Shown in pieces: positions 8,126-16,789 of a DNA stretch of 64,000 nt. This DNA comes from Paraconexibacter sp040581415 (GTDB lineage: Bacteria; Actinomycetota; Thermoleophilia; Solirubrobacterales; Solirubrobacteraceae): assembly GCF_040581415.1 (NCBI RefSeq), contig NZ_CP114014.1:1860001-1924000 (forward strand), given 5' to 3'. A program made the position numbers and the translations under genes. Below the pieces are notes generated by a model that had not been told where the DNA came from, did no database searches, and was given only the letters and a program-made list of their open reading frames with translations. Every line of letters begins with the position of its first letter. Within the stretch, counting starts at the first letter, position 1.

Positions 8126-9109
8126 ATGCTCGAGCTGCTCAGGCCCAAGCCGTTCCGGGGCGACCAGGTGGCGGCGGGGACGGTCGTCCTCGTCCTGCTC
8201 GTCGCCCTGCTGGAGTCGCGCTTCGGCGACGCCTGGGCGGTCGGGGTGCACCTCGCGTACACGACCGCGGCGGCGGCGCTCGTGCTCGGCATGTCGGTGG
8301 CGGCGCCGCGCGAGCCGGACGGCCCGCCCGCGTGGCACTCGACGCTCTACGTCGCGGGGTTCCTGCTCGCCGGGCTGGCGCTGCTGAACCTCGGCGACCT
8401 GCTGGGCGCCGACGGCGGGGCTGGCCTCTTCTCGTGGGTCGGCGCACTGCTGACCGCGCTGGCGACGTGGATGTCCCGTGGGCGCGACGCGGCGAGCGGG
8501 ACGCTGCTGGCGGCGGTCGCCGGGGTGGGGACCACGGTCGCCTTCGTGAGCTTCGCCTTCGACCCGGACGGCGGCGGCGCCTACCGCTGGCTCCTGCTTG
8601 CGGACGCCGTCGTGCTCGCGCTGATGGCGCTCTGGCAGCGGATCCGCGGGCCGGCGCACGGGGTGCAGCTGCTGAACGCGGCGGGGCTGGCGCTGCTCGC
8701 GATCGCGGCCATCTTCGCTCTCGAGGCGTTCGACGGGCTGCTGGGCTTGGTGTTCGACGTGACTCCGGAGACCGGGACGCTCTACGGCGACGAGCGTGAT
8801 GAGAGTCCCGGCGGCGTCGGCTGGGGCTGGACCATGCTCATGCTCGCCGGCGGGATCGGGATCCTGTCCGCGGGCGCCGCGGACAACGAGCGCGGCAACG
8901 TCCTCGTCGGCATCGCGGTCCTGCTGGCCTTCACCATCATGGCCGCCGACGGCAACCTCGTCGGCTGGCCGATCATCTTCGCCGTCGCCGCCGTCGCGTT
9001 CCTCGTCATCGGGCTGCGGCCGAGCACGCCGGTCCCGGACGAGCCGCCTGCGGGGGCCGGTGGGGATCCGTCGGACGGCGCCCGGCTCCCGTTCCCCCGC
9101 CCACGCTGA
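8126..9109 (+). CDS. Multi-pass membrane protein of unknown function
   Basis: Not recognised. The 327 aa protein is almost wholly hydrophobic, with about nine or ten predicted membrane spans starting near residue 18 (VLVLLVALLESRFG) and ending near residue 300. One longer polar loop (about 215-240, rich in Asp/Glu/Gly) interrupts them. The last 30 residues are a Pro/Gly-rich polar tail. There are no catalytic motifs and no transporter signature. It follows mvaB by 40 bp but has its own -10, so co-function with leucine catabolism is not supported. Confidence 0.75.
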   Translation: MLELLRPKPFRGDQVAAGTVVLVLLVALLESRFGDAWAVGVHLAYTTAAAALVLGMSVAAPREPDGPPAWHSTLYVAGFLLAGLALLNLGDLLGADGGAGLFSWVGALLTALATWMSRGRDAASGTLLAAVAGVGTTVAFVSFAFDPDGGGAYRWLLLADAVVLALMALWQRIRGPAHGVQLLNAAGLALLAIAAIFALEAFDGLLGLVFDVTPETGTLYGDERDESPGGVGWGWTMLMLAGGIGILSAGAADNERGNVLVGIAVLLAFTIMAADGNLVGWPIIFAVAAVAFLVIGLRPSTPVPDEPPAGAGGDPSDGARLPFPRPR

Positions 9110-9132
9110 GCGACCGCGCCCGGAGTCGGTGT

Positions 9133-11121
9133 TCAGCCGCCGCTGTCCGGCCGCGCGGCGTAGTCGACGAACCAGTCGAGCGACGACGGGTCGGCCAGGC
9201 TGTCCCGTGACGCGGCCTTGTCGGCCGGCTGGCCCATCAGGATGCGCTTCACCGGCACCTCGAGCACCTTGCCGCTGAGCGTGCGCGGGATCTGCGCGAC
9301 GACCTCGACGACGTCGGGGACGTGTCGCGGGGAGCAGTCCTCGCGCACCCGGCGGGCGATCCGGCGGACCAGGTCGTCGTCCAGCTCCGTGCCCTCCCGC
9401 AGCACGACGAACAGCGGCATGACCCCCTCGGTCCCGGCCTTCGGCACGTCGACGATGAGGGCGTCCAGGATCTCGTCGATCGCCAGCACGGCGGCGTAGA
9501 TCTCGGCGGTCCCCATCCGGATGCCGCCGCGGTTGATCGTCGAGTCGCTGCGGCCGTGGATGACCGCCGTCCCCCGGTCGGAGAACTCGATCCAGTCGCC
9601 GTGGCGCCAGATCCCGGGGTACATCGCGAAGTAGCTGTCGTGGTAGCGGCTGCCGTCCTCGTCGCCCCAGAAGAACACCGGCATCGACGGCATCGGCTGC
9701 GTGAGCACGAGCTCGCCGACGGCCCCCGCCGGCAGCTCGCTGCCGTCCTCGTCCCACGCCTGCACGTCGCAGCCCAGCGAGCGGCTCTGCAGCTCGCCGA
9801 GGTAGACGGGCTCGGTGGGGACGCCGCCCACGAAGGCGGTGCAGACGTCCGTGCCGCCGGACGTCGAGAACAGCCACGTGTCCGCGCCGACGTGCTCGTA
9901 GACCCAGCGGAAGCCCTCGGGCGAGAGCGGTGAGCCCGTGGCGCCGATCGCGGTCAGGCGGCTCAGGTCGCGCCCGTCGGCCGGCTCGGTCCCCGCCTTG
10001 ATGCAGGAGGCGATGAACGCCGCCCCGGTGCCGAAGGTGGTCACGCCGGCGCGCTCGGCCAGGTCCCACAGGACGCCGAGGTCCGGGTGGCCCGGGTTGC
10101 CGTCGTAGAGGACGATCGATGCGGGCGTCAGCAGCACGCCGACGAGGAAGTTCCACATCATCCAGCCCGTCGTCGTGAACCACAGCACGCGGTCGTCGGC
10201 GTGGGCGTCGAGGTGCAGGTTCAGCTTCTTCAGCTGCTCGAGCAGGATGCCGCCCTGCGACTGGACGATCGGCTTCGGCAGGCCGGTCGTGCCCGAGCTG
10301 TAGAGGACCCACAGCGGGTGGTCGAAGGCGACGGGCGTGAACGTCAGCTCGGCGTCCGCGGGACCCGTGAAGTCGTCCCACAGGACGGCGTCGCGAAGCC
10401 CCGACAGGTCGGGCTCGTCGTTCAGGTACGGGAGGACGACGGTCGTGCGGACCGTCGGCAGCTCGGCCTGGAGGCCGGCGATGACCGTGGTCCGGTCGAA
10501 GTCCTTGCCGCCGTAGCGGTACCCGTCCACGCACAGCAGGACGGTGGGCTCGATCTGGGCGAAGCGGTCCACCACGGTCCGCGCGCCGAAGTCCGGCGAG
10601 CACGAGGACCACGTGGCGCCGAGGGAGGCGCAGGCCAGGAACGCGGCGATCGTCTCCGGGATGTTCGGCATGTAGGCGACGACGCGGTCGCCCTCGCCGA
10701 CACCGGCGGTCCGCAGCCCGGCCGCGACGGCCGCGGTCCGGGTACGCAGCTCGCCCCAGGACCAGGACCCGAGCTCGCGCAGCTCGGACGCGTGCTGGAT
10801 CGCCAGCGCCGCGTCGTCGCGACCGCGGAACAGGTGCTCGGCGTAGTTGACCCGGGCGCCGGGGAACCACTGCGCGCCCGGCATGCTCGCGTCCGCGAGC
10901 ACCGCCGTGTGCGGCGTCGGGGACCGTACGTCGTAGTACTCCCAGATCGAGGCCCAGAACTCCTCGAGCCGTTCGACGGACCAGCGCCAGAGCGCGTCGT
11001 AGCCGTCGGTGGCGACGCCCTTCTCGCGCTCGAGCCACGCGGCGTAGGCGGTGATGTTCGCGCGCTCGATCCGCTCGGCTGACGGGCTCCAGAGGCGGAC
11101 GGCGGCGCTCGGCTCGGTCAT
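9133..11121 (-). CDS. aacS: Acetoacetate-CoA ligase (acetoacetyl-CoA synthetase)
   Basis: Activates acetoacetate with ATP and CoA, giving acetoacetyl-CoA. The 662 aa ANL-family protein has the P-loop-like motif YSSGTTGLPKPI, the conserved WFTTTGWMMWN stretch, SGGTDVCTAF and the C-terminal lysine region RTLSGKVLEVPVKRIL. The N-terminal acetyl-CoA synthetase-like segment and the total length fit AacS better than acetyl-CoA synthetase. A weak -10-like CAGAGT lies 7 nt before the ATG. Together with mvaB this forms a ketone-body/leucine salvage pair, although the genes face each other across the membrane protein. Confidence 0.92.
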   Translation of the reverse strand: MTEPSAAVRLWSPSAERIERANITAYAAWLEREKGVATDGYDALWRWSVERLEEFWASIWEYYDVRSPTPHTAVLADASMPGAQWFPGARVNYAEHLFRGRDDAALAIQHASELRELGSWSWGELRTRTAAVAAGLRTAGVGEGDRVVAYMPNIPETIAAFLACASLGATWSSCSPDFGARTVVDRFAQIEPTVLLCVDGYRYGGKDFDRTTVIAGLQAELPTVRTTVVLPYLNDEPDLSGLRDAVLWDDFTGPADAELTFTPVAFDHPLWVLYSSGTTGLPKPIVQSQGGILLEQLKKLNLHLDAHADDRVLWFTTTGWMMWNFLVGVLLTPASIVLYDGNPGHPDLGVLWDLAERAGVTTFGTGAAFIASCIKAGTEPADGRDLSRLTAIGATGSPLSPEGFRWVYEHVGADTWLFSTSGGTDVCTAFVGGVPTEPVYLGELQSRSLGCDVQAWDEDGSELPAGAVGELVLTQPMPSMPVFFWGDEDGSRYHDSYFAMYPGIWRHGDWIEFSDRGTAVIHGRSDSTINRGGIRMGTAEIYAAVLAIDEILDALIVDVPKAGTEGVMPLFVVLREGTELDDDLVRRIARRVREDCSPRHVPDVVEVVAQIPRTLSGKVLEVPVKRILMGQPADKAASRDSLADPSSLDWFVDYAARPDSGG

Positions 11122-11163
11122 GCGGGGGACTCTGTCACGCCGCGCGCCGGCAGGCCTGCCGGC

Positions 11164-11964
11164 TCAGTCGTCGTCGTACCAGGGGCCGAACGGGCCGCGG
11201 GTGTCCTCGTCCTCGTCCTCGCGCGGGCGGGCGGGCGGCGGCGCGGACGGAGGGGCGAAGCCGCCCAGGTCCGGCGGGCCGGCCGGCGAGGGCGGAGGGC
11301 TCGGCTTCTGGAACGACGGCGGCGGGGACGGGGACTTGTCCAGGGACGGCCCCGGGGACTTGTCGAACGACGGCGGCGGCGGTGACGGCGAACGCGACGG
11401 CGGCGGTGGCGGCGGCGGGACGTTGTTCGGGGCCGGGGGCAGCGGGGCGCCGGACCGCGGGTACGTCGGCGGCGCCGACCAGGCCGGGTGCGCCGGCGGG
11501 GCGTCGCCGGTCGCCGCGCCGAGGCTGTGCGGCAGCGTCGCGGCGGGCACGACGAAGGTCTTGCCGAGCTTGTCGTGAAGCGCCTGCTTCTCGGCGTCGA
11601 ACAGCGGCACGAGCACGTCCACGAAGGTGTAGAAGGGGATGATCCCGAGCACGGACTTGCCCAGCCCGTCACGCAGGAGGCCGCGGGGCACGGTCATCTC
11701 CCCACCCTCGGAGTGGACGACGCGGATGCCCAGTGCCTGCTTGCCGACGGTCTGGCCGTTCGCGTCGCCCTTGCGGGCCATCAGGAGCGGGCTGTAGGTC
11801 ACCGAGGCGAGGAAGACCACCACGTAGATCGCGATCGTCGCGTCGTCGGTGCTGGCGCCGGCACCGGACATCGTGATCCCCACGGCCAGGGCGATCGCCG
11901 TCAGGATCAGTGCGTCGATCAGCATCGCGCCCGCGCGCGGCCACCAGCCGGCCTTCTCGTTCAC
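11164..11964 (-). CDS. RDD-family membrane protein with long Pro-rich tail
   Basis: Residues 1-130 form an RDD domain: WWPRAGAMLIDALIL near the N-terminus (the Arg-Asp pair), two or three further membrane spans, and a KQALGIRVVHSEGG-like stretch typical of the family. Residues 150-266 are low-complexity, Pro/Ser-rich, with short repeats around DKSP, and end in an acidic tail (REDEDEDTRGPFGPWYDDD). RDD proteins are proposed transporters or membrane scaffolds; the substrate is unknown. The GTG start at 11964 has AAAGGT 7 nt upstream, which could be a Shine-Dalgarno or a degenerate -10. Confidence 0.8.
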   Translation of the reverse strand: MNEKAGWWPRAGAMLIDALILTAIALAVGITMSGAGASTDDATIAIYVVVFLASVTYSPLLMARKGDANGQTVGKQALGIRVVHSEGGEMTVPRGLLRDGLGKSVLGIIPFYTFVDVLVPLFDAEKQALHDKLGKTFVVPAATLPHSLGAATGDAPPAHPAWSAPPTYPRSGAPLPPAPNNVPPPPPPPSRSPSPPPPSFDKSPGPSLDKSPSPPPSFQKPSPPPSPAGPPDLGGFAPPSAPPPARPREDEDEDTRGPFGPWYDDD

Positions 11965-12046
11965 GCCGCGGACCTTTGCAGGTGCGGCGGGCGGATGCGT
12001 CGCTCTCGGGGGCCGGGCGGGCCCCGGACGGCGCTGCGCGCGCTGC

Positions 12047-12880
12047 TCAGGGAGTGACGGTCAGCGTCGCGCGCATGCCCGCGGTCTCGTGGACGACCGG
12101 CGTCGTGAGCGTGCAGTACAGGCGGTAGTCGCCCGCGCCGAGCGTGACGGACCTGGAGGCCGTCCGGCCGGGATCGGTCTGCGGGATGACGATCGCGTCG
12201 CCAGTGCCGTCGGTCCGGACGACGAGGGCGTTGTGGGGGTCCTCGCCGGTGTTCACCAGCTGCAGCCGGACGGGGCCGGCGACAACGCTGGTCCGCGACA
12301 GCAGCATCCGGTAGGTCGGGGTCTCGTCCACCTGGATGCCGAGCGACGGGGTGACGGGGGGGTCGGGCAGCGTCGGCGTCGTGGTGCCGGTGGGGGGCGT
12401 CGGCGGTGTCGTGCCCGTCGTGCCCGTCGTGGTCGCCGGGACGGTCGGCGTCGCCGGCACCGTCGTGGTCGCCGGCGGCGCCGGCGCGGCGGGCGGTGTG
12501 GTCGTCGTGACCGGCATCATCGGCGCCGTCGAGGTCGCCGCGGGGACGATGGCCGGGGCCGAGCTGCCGGGGGCGGTCAGTCCCATTCTGGCGGCGAGGC
12601 TGCCGACGCCGAAGGCCCGGCCACCCACAAAGCCCTCGCCGGCGGGCCGGACGCGGCGCCCCTTGGCTTTCCGGGCCTTGGTCGCGGCGCGCGCCCCCGC
12701 GGTCGCGGTCTCCGCTGCGGCCCGTGCCCGCGGGGTGGCCGCCGGCTTCACCGGCGTCGCGGCGGCGGCGGCGGCGCGCGCCTGCGCCCGGGCGTCGGGC
12801 CGGGCGACGGCGGGCACCGGGGCGAGGAGCGCGGCCACGGCGACGGTCGTAAGCGCGGGGAGGAGGTGGCGGGAGGTCAT
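12047..12880 (-). CDS. Secreted cupredoxin-like protein with Thr/Pro-rich linker
   Basis: A 277 aa exported protein. The N-terminal signal peptide (hydrophobic TTVAVAALLAPVPAVA) is followed by about 150 residues of Ala/Thr/Pro-rich linker, then a C-terminal cupredoxin-like domain (about 180-277). Candidate type-1 copper ligands are His216 (EDPHNALVV), Cys256, His264 and Met269. The C-x7-H-x4-M loop is longer than the usual C-x2-H-x4-M, as in some sulfocyanin-like proteins. It may act as a wall- or membrane-tethered electron carrier; the partner is unknown. The start at 12880 gives a clean signal peptide; an open frame continues upstream without support. Confidence 0.78.
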   Translation of the reverse strand: MTSRHLLPALTTVAVAALLAPVPAVARPDARAQARAAAAAATPVKPAATPRARAAAETATAGARAATKARKAKGRRVRPAGEGFVGGRAFGVGSLAARMGLTAPGSSAPAIVPAATSTAPMMPVTTTTPPAAPAPPATTTVPATPTVPATTTGTTGTTPPTPPTGTTTPTLPDPPVTPSLGIQVDETPTYRMLLSRTSVVAGPVRLQLVNTGEDPHNALVVRTDGTGDAIVIPQTDPGRTASRSVTLGAGDYRLYCTLTTPVVHETAGMRATLTVTP

Positions 12881-12974
12881 GGGGGCTGACCGATCGATCG
12901 GCAGGGCGGGGCGTTTCCACGAGGCCGCGCGGACGGAGGTCGTCAGCACTCGATCACCGGTGGACCGGTGGCGG

Positions 12975-14186
12975 TCAGGCCCGGCCCGTGATCTCCGCGT
13001 CGAGGCCGGCGACGATCGCGAGCGCCAGCTCGAGGACGGCGGCGACCGCCCGCGGGTCGACGGCGTCCGGCGTGTCGGAGTCGCGGCCGGCGTGCGGGAC
13101 GACGCCGCGCTCGAGGGCGCCGACGGCGATCGCGGGCCAGCCGGCCGCCCGTGCGACCCGGCCGCCGGTGGTCCGGCGGGACTGGTGCGGCCGCGCCCCG
13201 AGGTGCCGCTCGCGGGTCGCCGCGCGCGCGGCGATCGCCGTGAGCTGCGGGTGGTAGGCCAGCGGGACGACGGAGCCCTCGCGGGTCCACCAGACCGGCC
13301 GACCGTGTCCGCACGCAGCGATGTGCAGCACGGCGACGTCCCGCGCCTGCATGCCCTCGCGGCGCTGCGCGGCGATCCAGCGCTGCAGGCCGGCCGCGTC
13401 CGCCTCACCGGCGCCGGCGAGGACGAGGTCGACCGCGAGCGCGCGCGGCGGCCGCCGGTCGAGCGCCGCGACCAGCCCAAGCGCGACGGCTGCAGCCGCG
13501 GCGTTGGCGCCCGCTCCGTGTCGTCCTGCGCGGGTCAGCCCCGCGTCCGCGAGCAGGCCGGTGAGCGCGAGCAGGGCGACGGTCGGCAGCAGCTGCGCGA
13601 CGTCCAGCCACGCGGCCTCGGCCCCGCGCTCGCGGGCGACGCATCCGGCCGCGAGGCCGGCCACGCCCAGCAGGAGCGCCCCGTGACGGCCGGGGAGGTG
13701 CCCGCCGAGCCCGGCCCGCAGCCTTGCGACCGCGCGTGCCGTCGCCCCGCCGCTGTCCAGGATGCCGCCGCGCGGCGTGTCGAGCGCGGCGGTCACGATC
13801 AGGCGGACCGGGGCGTCCGGACGCCCGCCGGTGGAGATGACGTTCTGCGTCGCGCGCGCGTAGGTCAGGCGACGCACGAGCGGTGCGCGGCCGGAGAGGT
13901 CCCCGATCAGCAGCACCAGCGCCGCGAGGGCGGCGATCGCACCGGTCCGCGGATGGTCGACCGCGACGACGCTCGCGACGACGGCGACCAGGCCGAGCAG
14001 CGCCGCCACCAGCGGTCCGGCGGGCCGGACCCACACCGTCTGGGTGCGGACGCCGCGCCGGCCGATCGCCCGCAGCTCACGCGCGGCGTCCCGCGCCGCG
14101 ATGCGCTCGCCGTCCGTGCACGCTCCGCGGCCGGTGACGGCGGCCTGGCGGCGCAGCAGCGCGAGCGGATCGATGGAGGCGGCCAA
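12975..14186 (-). CDS. Membrane protein with degenerate M28-peptidase-like domain
   Basis: A 403 aa protein starting at TTG 14186. Two adjacent membrane spans (about residues 55-95) are followed by a segment resembling the M28 aminopeptidase fold, LIVTAALDTPRGGILDSGGA, where M28 enzymes have the first metal-binding His/Asp. Three more hydrophobic spans follow, then GAGANAAAAAVAL in place of the usual GADDNASG motif, and DLVLAGAGEADAAGL in place of the catalytic Glu-Glu. Two of the canonical metal ligands are replaced, so peptidase activity is doubtful. The assignment is remote and made by eye. TACCGT lies 8 nt before the TTG, and the gene is divergent from the amidase. Confidence 0.65.
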   Translation of the reverse strand: MAASIDPLALLRRQAAVTGRGACTDGERIAARDAARELRAIGRRGVRTQTVWVRPAGPLVAALLGLVAVVASVVAVDHPRTGAIAALAALVLLIGDLSGRAPLVRRLTYARATQNVISTGGRPDAPVRLIVTAALDTPRGGILDSGGATARAVARLRAGLGGHLPGRHGALLLGVAGLAAGCVARERGAEAAWLDVAQLLPTVALLALTGLLADAGLTRAGRHGAGANAAAAAVALGLVAALDRRPPRALAVDLVLAGAGEADAAGLQRWIAAQRREGMQARDVAVLHIAACGHGRPVWWTREGSVVPLAYHPQLTAIAARAATRERHLGARPHQSRRTTGGRVARAAGWPAIAVGALERGVVPHAGRDSDTPDAVDPRAVAAVLELALAIVAGLDAEITGRA

Positions 14187-14194
14187 GACGCCGC

Positions 14195-14200
14195 ACGGTA
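14195..14200 (-). promoter_or_regulatory. -10 hexamer TACCGT, leaderless-type, decides a TTG start
   Basis: TACCGT on the minus strand, 8 nt, then TTG 14186. Without it the open frame would run on more than 1 kb upstream with no plausible start. Confidence 0.45.
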
Positions 14201-14242
14201 CCCGCCGGGTGGGGGCGGCGCCGCCGGGCGCCGGCCCGTTCA

Positions 14243-14248
14243 TAGACT
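14243..14248 (+). promoter_or_regulatory. -10 hexamer TAGACT for the amidase gene
   Basis: TAGACT, 7 nt, then ATG 14256. The open frame extends far upstream, so this element fixes the start. Confidence 0.5.
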
Positions 14249-14255
14249 CAGCCGC

Positions 14256-15650
14256 ATGGATCCCACCGACGTCGCCTTCGCGGGCGCGGCAGAGCAGACG
14301 CGGATGCTCGCCGCCGGCGCCATCACGGCCCCGGCGCTGCTGGAGCTCCACCTGGAGCGCATCGCCCGCCTGGACCCGACGCTGAACGCGTTCCGCGTGG
14401 TGCTCGCCGACGAGGCACGCGCAGCCGCGGACGCCGCGCAGGTGAAGCTGGACGCCGGGGAGCGCCTGCCGTTCCTGGGCGTGCCGGTGGCGATCAAGGA
14501 CGACGTCGACGTCGCGGGCCAGGTCACCGCATGGGGCACGAGCGCCCACGGCCCCGCGAAGGACGCCGACGCCGAGGTGGTCCGCCGGCTGCGCGACGCC
14601 GGCGCGGTGATCATCGGCAAGACGAGCGTGCCGGAGATGACGATCTGGCCGTTCACCGAGACGCTGACCTTCGGCGCCACGCGCAACCCGTGGGATCCGT
14701 CGCGGACGCCGGGCGGGTCGAGCGGCGGGACGGGGGCCGCGGTCGCCGCCGGGCTGGCGGCGATCGCCCTCGGCTCGGACGGCGGCGGCTCGATCCGCAT
14801 TCCGGCGTCCTGGTGCGGCCTGTTCGGCATCAAGCCGCAGCGCGACCGCGTGCCGATGGCCCCGCACGACGACGCCTGGCAGGGGCTGAGCGTCAACGGG
14901 CCGCTGAGCCGCACGGTCGAGGACGCGGCCCTGTTCCTGGACGCGACGAGCGACGCCCTGCCCGTCCCCGAGGGCGGCTTCGTGGCGGCAGCGCGCCGCG
15001 ACCCCGGGCGGCTGCGGATCGCGCTCAGCACGAAGGTGCCGCCGGGGCTCGTCGCCCGTGTGGGCAAGGCGCAGCGCGCCGCCCTCGACGAGGCCGGGGT
15101 GCTGCTCCGCGAGCTGGGCCACGAGGTCGTCGCCCGCGACCCCGACTACCCGCTCACCGGCAGCGGCGCGCACTTCATGCCGCGCTACTTCCGCGGCATA
15201 AGCGACGACGTGCGGACCATGCCGCACCCCGAGCGCCTGGAGGCCCGCACCCGCGGCATGGCCCGGATCGGCGGCCTCGTGTCCGACCGCCGCATCGCCG
15301 CCGTCCGCGCCGGGGAGGCGGCGTTCAGCGCCCGGGTGATGTCGATCTTCGACGACGTCGACGTCGTCATCACGCCCGGGACCGCGAGCGGCCCGTCGCG
15401 GGTCGGCGCCTACCAGCGGCGCAGCGCCCTCGCGACGCTGCTGGCGGTCGCGAGCCGTGTCCCGTTCCAGGCGGTCTTCAACGTCACGGGCCAGCCGGCG
15501 GCGGTCGTCCCGTGGGCGCTCGACGACGACGGCCTTCCGCTGTCGATCCAGCTGGTCGGCCGCCCGGCCGACGAGGCGACGCTGCTCGCCCTGAGCACGC
15601 AGCTCGAGACCGCGCGGCCCTGGGCAGCCCGCCGGCCGGTGGTCGCATGA
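14256..15650 (+). CDS. Amidase-signature family enzyme
   Basis: Hydrolyses an amide bond; substrate unknown. The 464 aa protein has the Ser-cisSer-Lys triad: Lys81 (VAIKDD), cis-Ser155 in GGSSGG and nucleophile Ser179 in GGGSIRIPAS, with the 24-residue Ser-Ser spacing typical of the family. It lacks neighbours of the GatCAB complex (no gatB or gatC), so it is more likely a stand-alone amidase than a tRNA amidotransferase subunit. The stop overlaps the start of the IMPase-family gene by 4 nt (15647-15650), indicating one transcript. Confidence 0.9.
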   Translation: MDPTDVAFAGAAEQTRMLAAGAITAPALLELHLERIARLDPTLNAFRVVLADEARAAADAAQVKLDAGERLPFLGVPVAIKDDVDVAGQVTAWGTSAHGPAKDADAEVVRRLRDAGAVIIGKTSVPEMTIWPFTETLTFGATRNPWDPSRTPGGSSGGTGAAVAAGLAAIALGSDGGGSIRIPASWCGLFGIKPQRDRVPMAPHDDAWQGLSVNGPLSRTVEDAALFLDATSDALPVPEGGFVAAARRDPGRLRIALSTKVPPGLVARVGKAQRAALDEAGVLLRELGHEVVARDPDYPLTGSGAHFMPRYFRGISDDVRTMPHPERLEARTRGMARIGGLVSDRRIAAVRAGEAAFSARVMSIFDDVDVVITPGTASGPSRVGAYQRRSALATLLAVASRVPFQAVFNVTGQPAAVVPWALDDDGLPLSIQLVGRPADEATLLALSTQLETARPWAARRPVVA

Positions 15651-16501
15651 GCCGCCCGCTGGTCATCGGCCCGCCGCCCGCCGACGCCGAGGCGCTGCTC
15701 GGGACCGCCGAGCGGGCCGCGCGCGCCGCCGGCGCCATGCTGCTCGAGCGCTTCGCCGGCGGGGCCGACGCGATCGGGCAGGTCTACTCGAAGTCCACGT
15801 CGACCGACCTCGTCTCCGAGGCCGACATGGCCGCCGAGCGGGCGATCCGCGCGATCCTCGCCGAGGAGCGTCCGGACGACGCGGTCATGGGGGAGGAGGG
15901 CGACGACACGCCCGGGACCAGCGGCCGGCGCTGGATCGTGGACCCGCTCGACGGGACGATCAACTACCTCTACGGCCTGTCGGCGTGGTGCGTCAGCGTG
16001 GCCTGCGAGGGGCTGGCGGGCGTCGTGTTCGACCCGCTGTCCGGCGAGCTGTTCGCCTCACCGGTCACCGCGGGGGCACCGGCCACGTGCAACGGGGCGC
16101 CGATCGCGGGCCGCGGGGTGAGCGAGCTCGGGCAGTCGCTGCTGGGTACGGGCTTCGGCTACGACCGCGAGATCCGGGCCGCGCAGGCGCCGATCGTCGC
16201 CGGGCTGCTCCCCGAGGTGCGGGACGTGCGCCGCATCGGCAGCGCGGCCCTCGACCTCGCCTGGTGTGCGTCGGGTCGCCTCGACGCGTACTACGAGTTC
16301 GGCGTGAAGCCATGGGACATCGCGGCGGGCGTCCTGCTCTGCGCGGCGTCGGGCCTGGAGGTGCACGAGCTCGCGGGTGGGCCGGTCCTGCCGTCCGGGA
16401 TTCTCGTCGCGCCGCCGGCGATCGCGGGCGAGCTCGTTGCCCGCGTGGAGCCACCGGATTCAGCAGCACCCGACGTGCGATCCGAACCCACAAGCCCCTG
16501 A
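15647..16501 (+). CDS. Inositol-monophosphatase-family phosphatase with tRNA-derived 3' end
   Basis: Mg-dependent sugar- or inositol-phosphate phosphatase (284 aa). Metal ligands are visible in GEEGDDT, WIVDPLDGTINYLYG (family DPxDGT motif) and KPWDIAAG. The substrate could be inositol-1-phosphate, histidinol phosphate or fructose bisphosphate. Its ATG overlaps the amidase stop. The last 13 or so codons lie in a copy of the 3' part of tRNA-Leu (see the repeat at 16463), so the natural C-terminus was probably altered when an element inserted there. Confidence 0.9.
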   Translation: MSRPLVIGPPPADAEALLGTAERAARAAGAMLLERFAGGADAIGQVYSKSTSTDLVSEADMAAERAIRAILAEERPDDAVMGEEGDDTPGTSGRRWIVDPLDGTINYLYGLSAWCVSVACEGLAGVVFDPLSGELFASPVTAGAPATCNGAPIAGRGVSELGQSLLGTGFGYDREIRAAQAPIVAGLLPEVRDVRRIGSAALDLAWCASGRLDAYYEFGVKPWDIAAGVLLCAASGLEVHELAGGPVLPSGILVAPPAIAGELVARVEPPDSAAPDVRSEPTSP

Positions 16502-16509
16502 AAGGGAGC
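16463..16509 (-). repeat. Displaced 3' fragment of tRNA-Leu (attachment-site-like repeat)
   Basis: About 39 of 47 positions match 19537-19582, which covers the T-arm and variable arm of tRNA-Leu(CAA) plus four bases beyond its 3' end. The longest exact block is 15 nt (CGAACCCACAAGCCC). The orientation is the same as the intact tRNA. This is the layout left by integration into a tRNA 3' end. Confidence 0.7.
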
Positions 16510-16569
16510 TAGCTGCATCGACGACTAAATGTCACCACTTCTGATGATGTAAGCGGTCACCGACGGATC

Positions 16570-16575
16570 TAATGT
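16570..16575 (+). promoter_or_regulatory. -10 hexamer TAATGT, leaderless-type
   Basis: TAATGT, 7 nt, then TTG 16583. The exact spacing supports the short gene as real and as the head of a two-gene transcript. Confidence 0.45.
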
Positions 16576-16582
16576 CCCACGC

Positions 16583-16789
16583 TTGAACGCTCGTCCAGCA
16601 GGGATCCGTCGTCGTGCCTTCGCCTGTGTCCCGGTCGTCGTGGGCGCTGTCGCGGCAGCACCGTCGTTCGCCAGTACCGCGGACTGCTCGGGCCTCCGCT
16701 GCCGGTCAGCCGCCGGCAGCGCCTTCCCTTCCACCGACAACGCCGACGGCGAGACCGTGGGCGTCTTCCGCGGCCGGGTGACCTCATGA
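16583..16789 (+). CDS. Small predicted secreted protein
   Basis: A 68 aa frame with TTG start placed by the upstream TAATGT element. The N-terminus has an RRR cluster and a hydrophobic stretch ending FAS, which reads as a signal peptide. The mature part of about 40 residues has two Cys (DCSGLRC) and is otherwise polar. Its stop overlaps the ATG of the following propeller gene (16786-16789), an arrangement that usually marks real translational coupling. The family is not recognised, and it could instead be a leader ORF for the next gene. Confidence 0.45.
   Translation: MNARPAGIRRRAFACVPVVVGAVAAAPSFASTADCSGLRCRSAAGSAFPSTDNADGETVGVFRGRVTS

Noticed and set aside
14256..15650. GatA subunit of Glu-tRNA(Gln) amidotransferase
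   Set aside because: The amidase triad is present, but gatB and gatC are not nearby and the partner is an IMPase-family gene, so a general amidase is the safer call.
16463..16509. A second functional tRNA
   Set aside because: Only the T-arm and variable-arm part is present, with several mismatches; acceptor 5' strand, D-arm and anticodon arm are missing.
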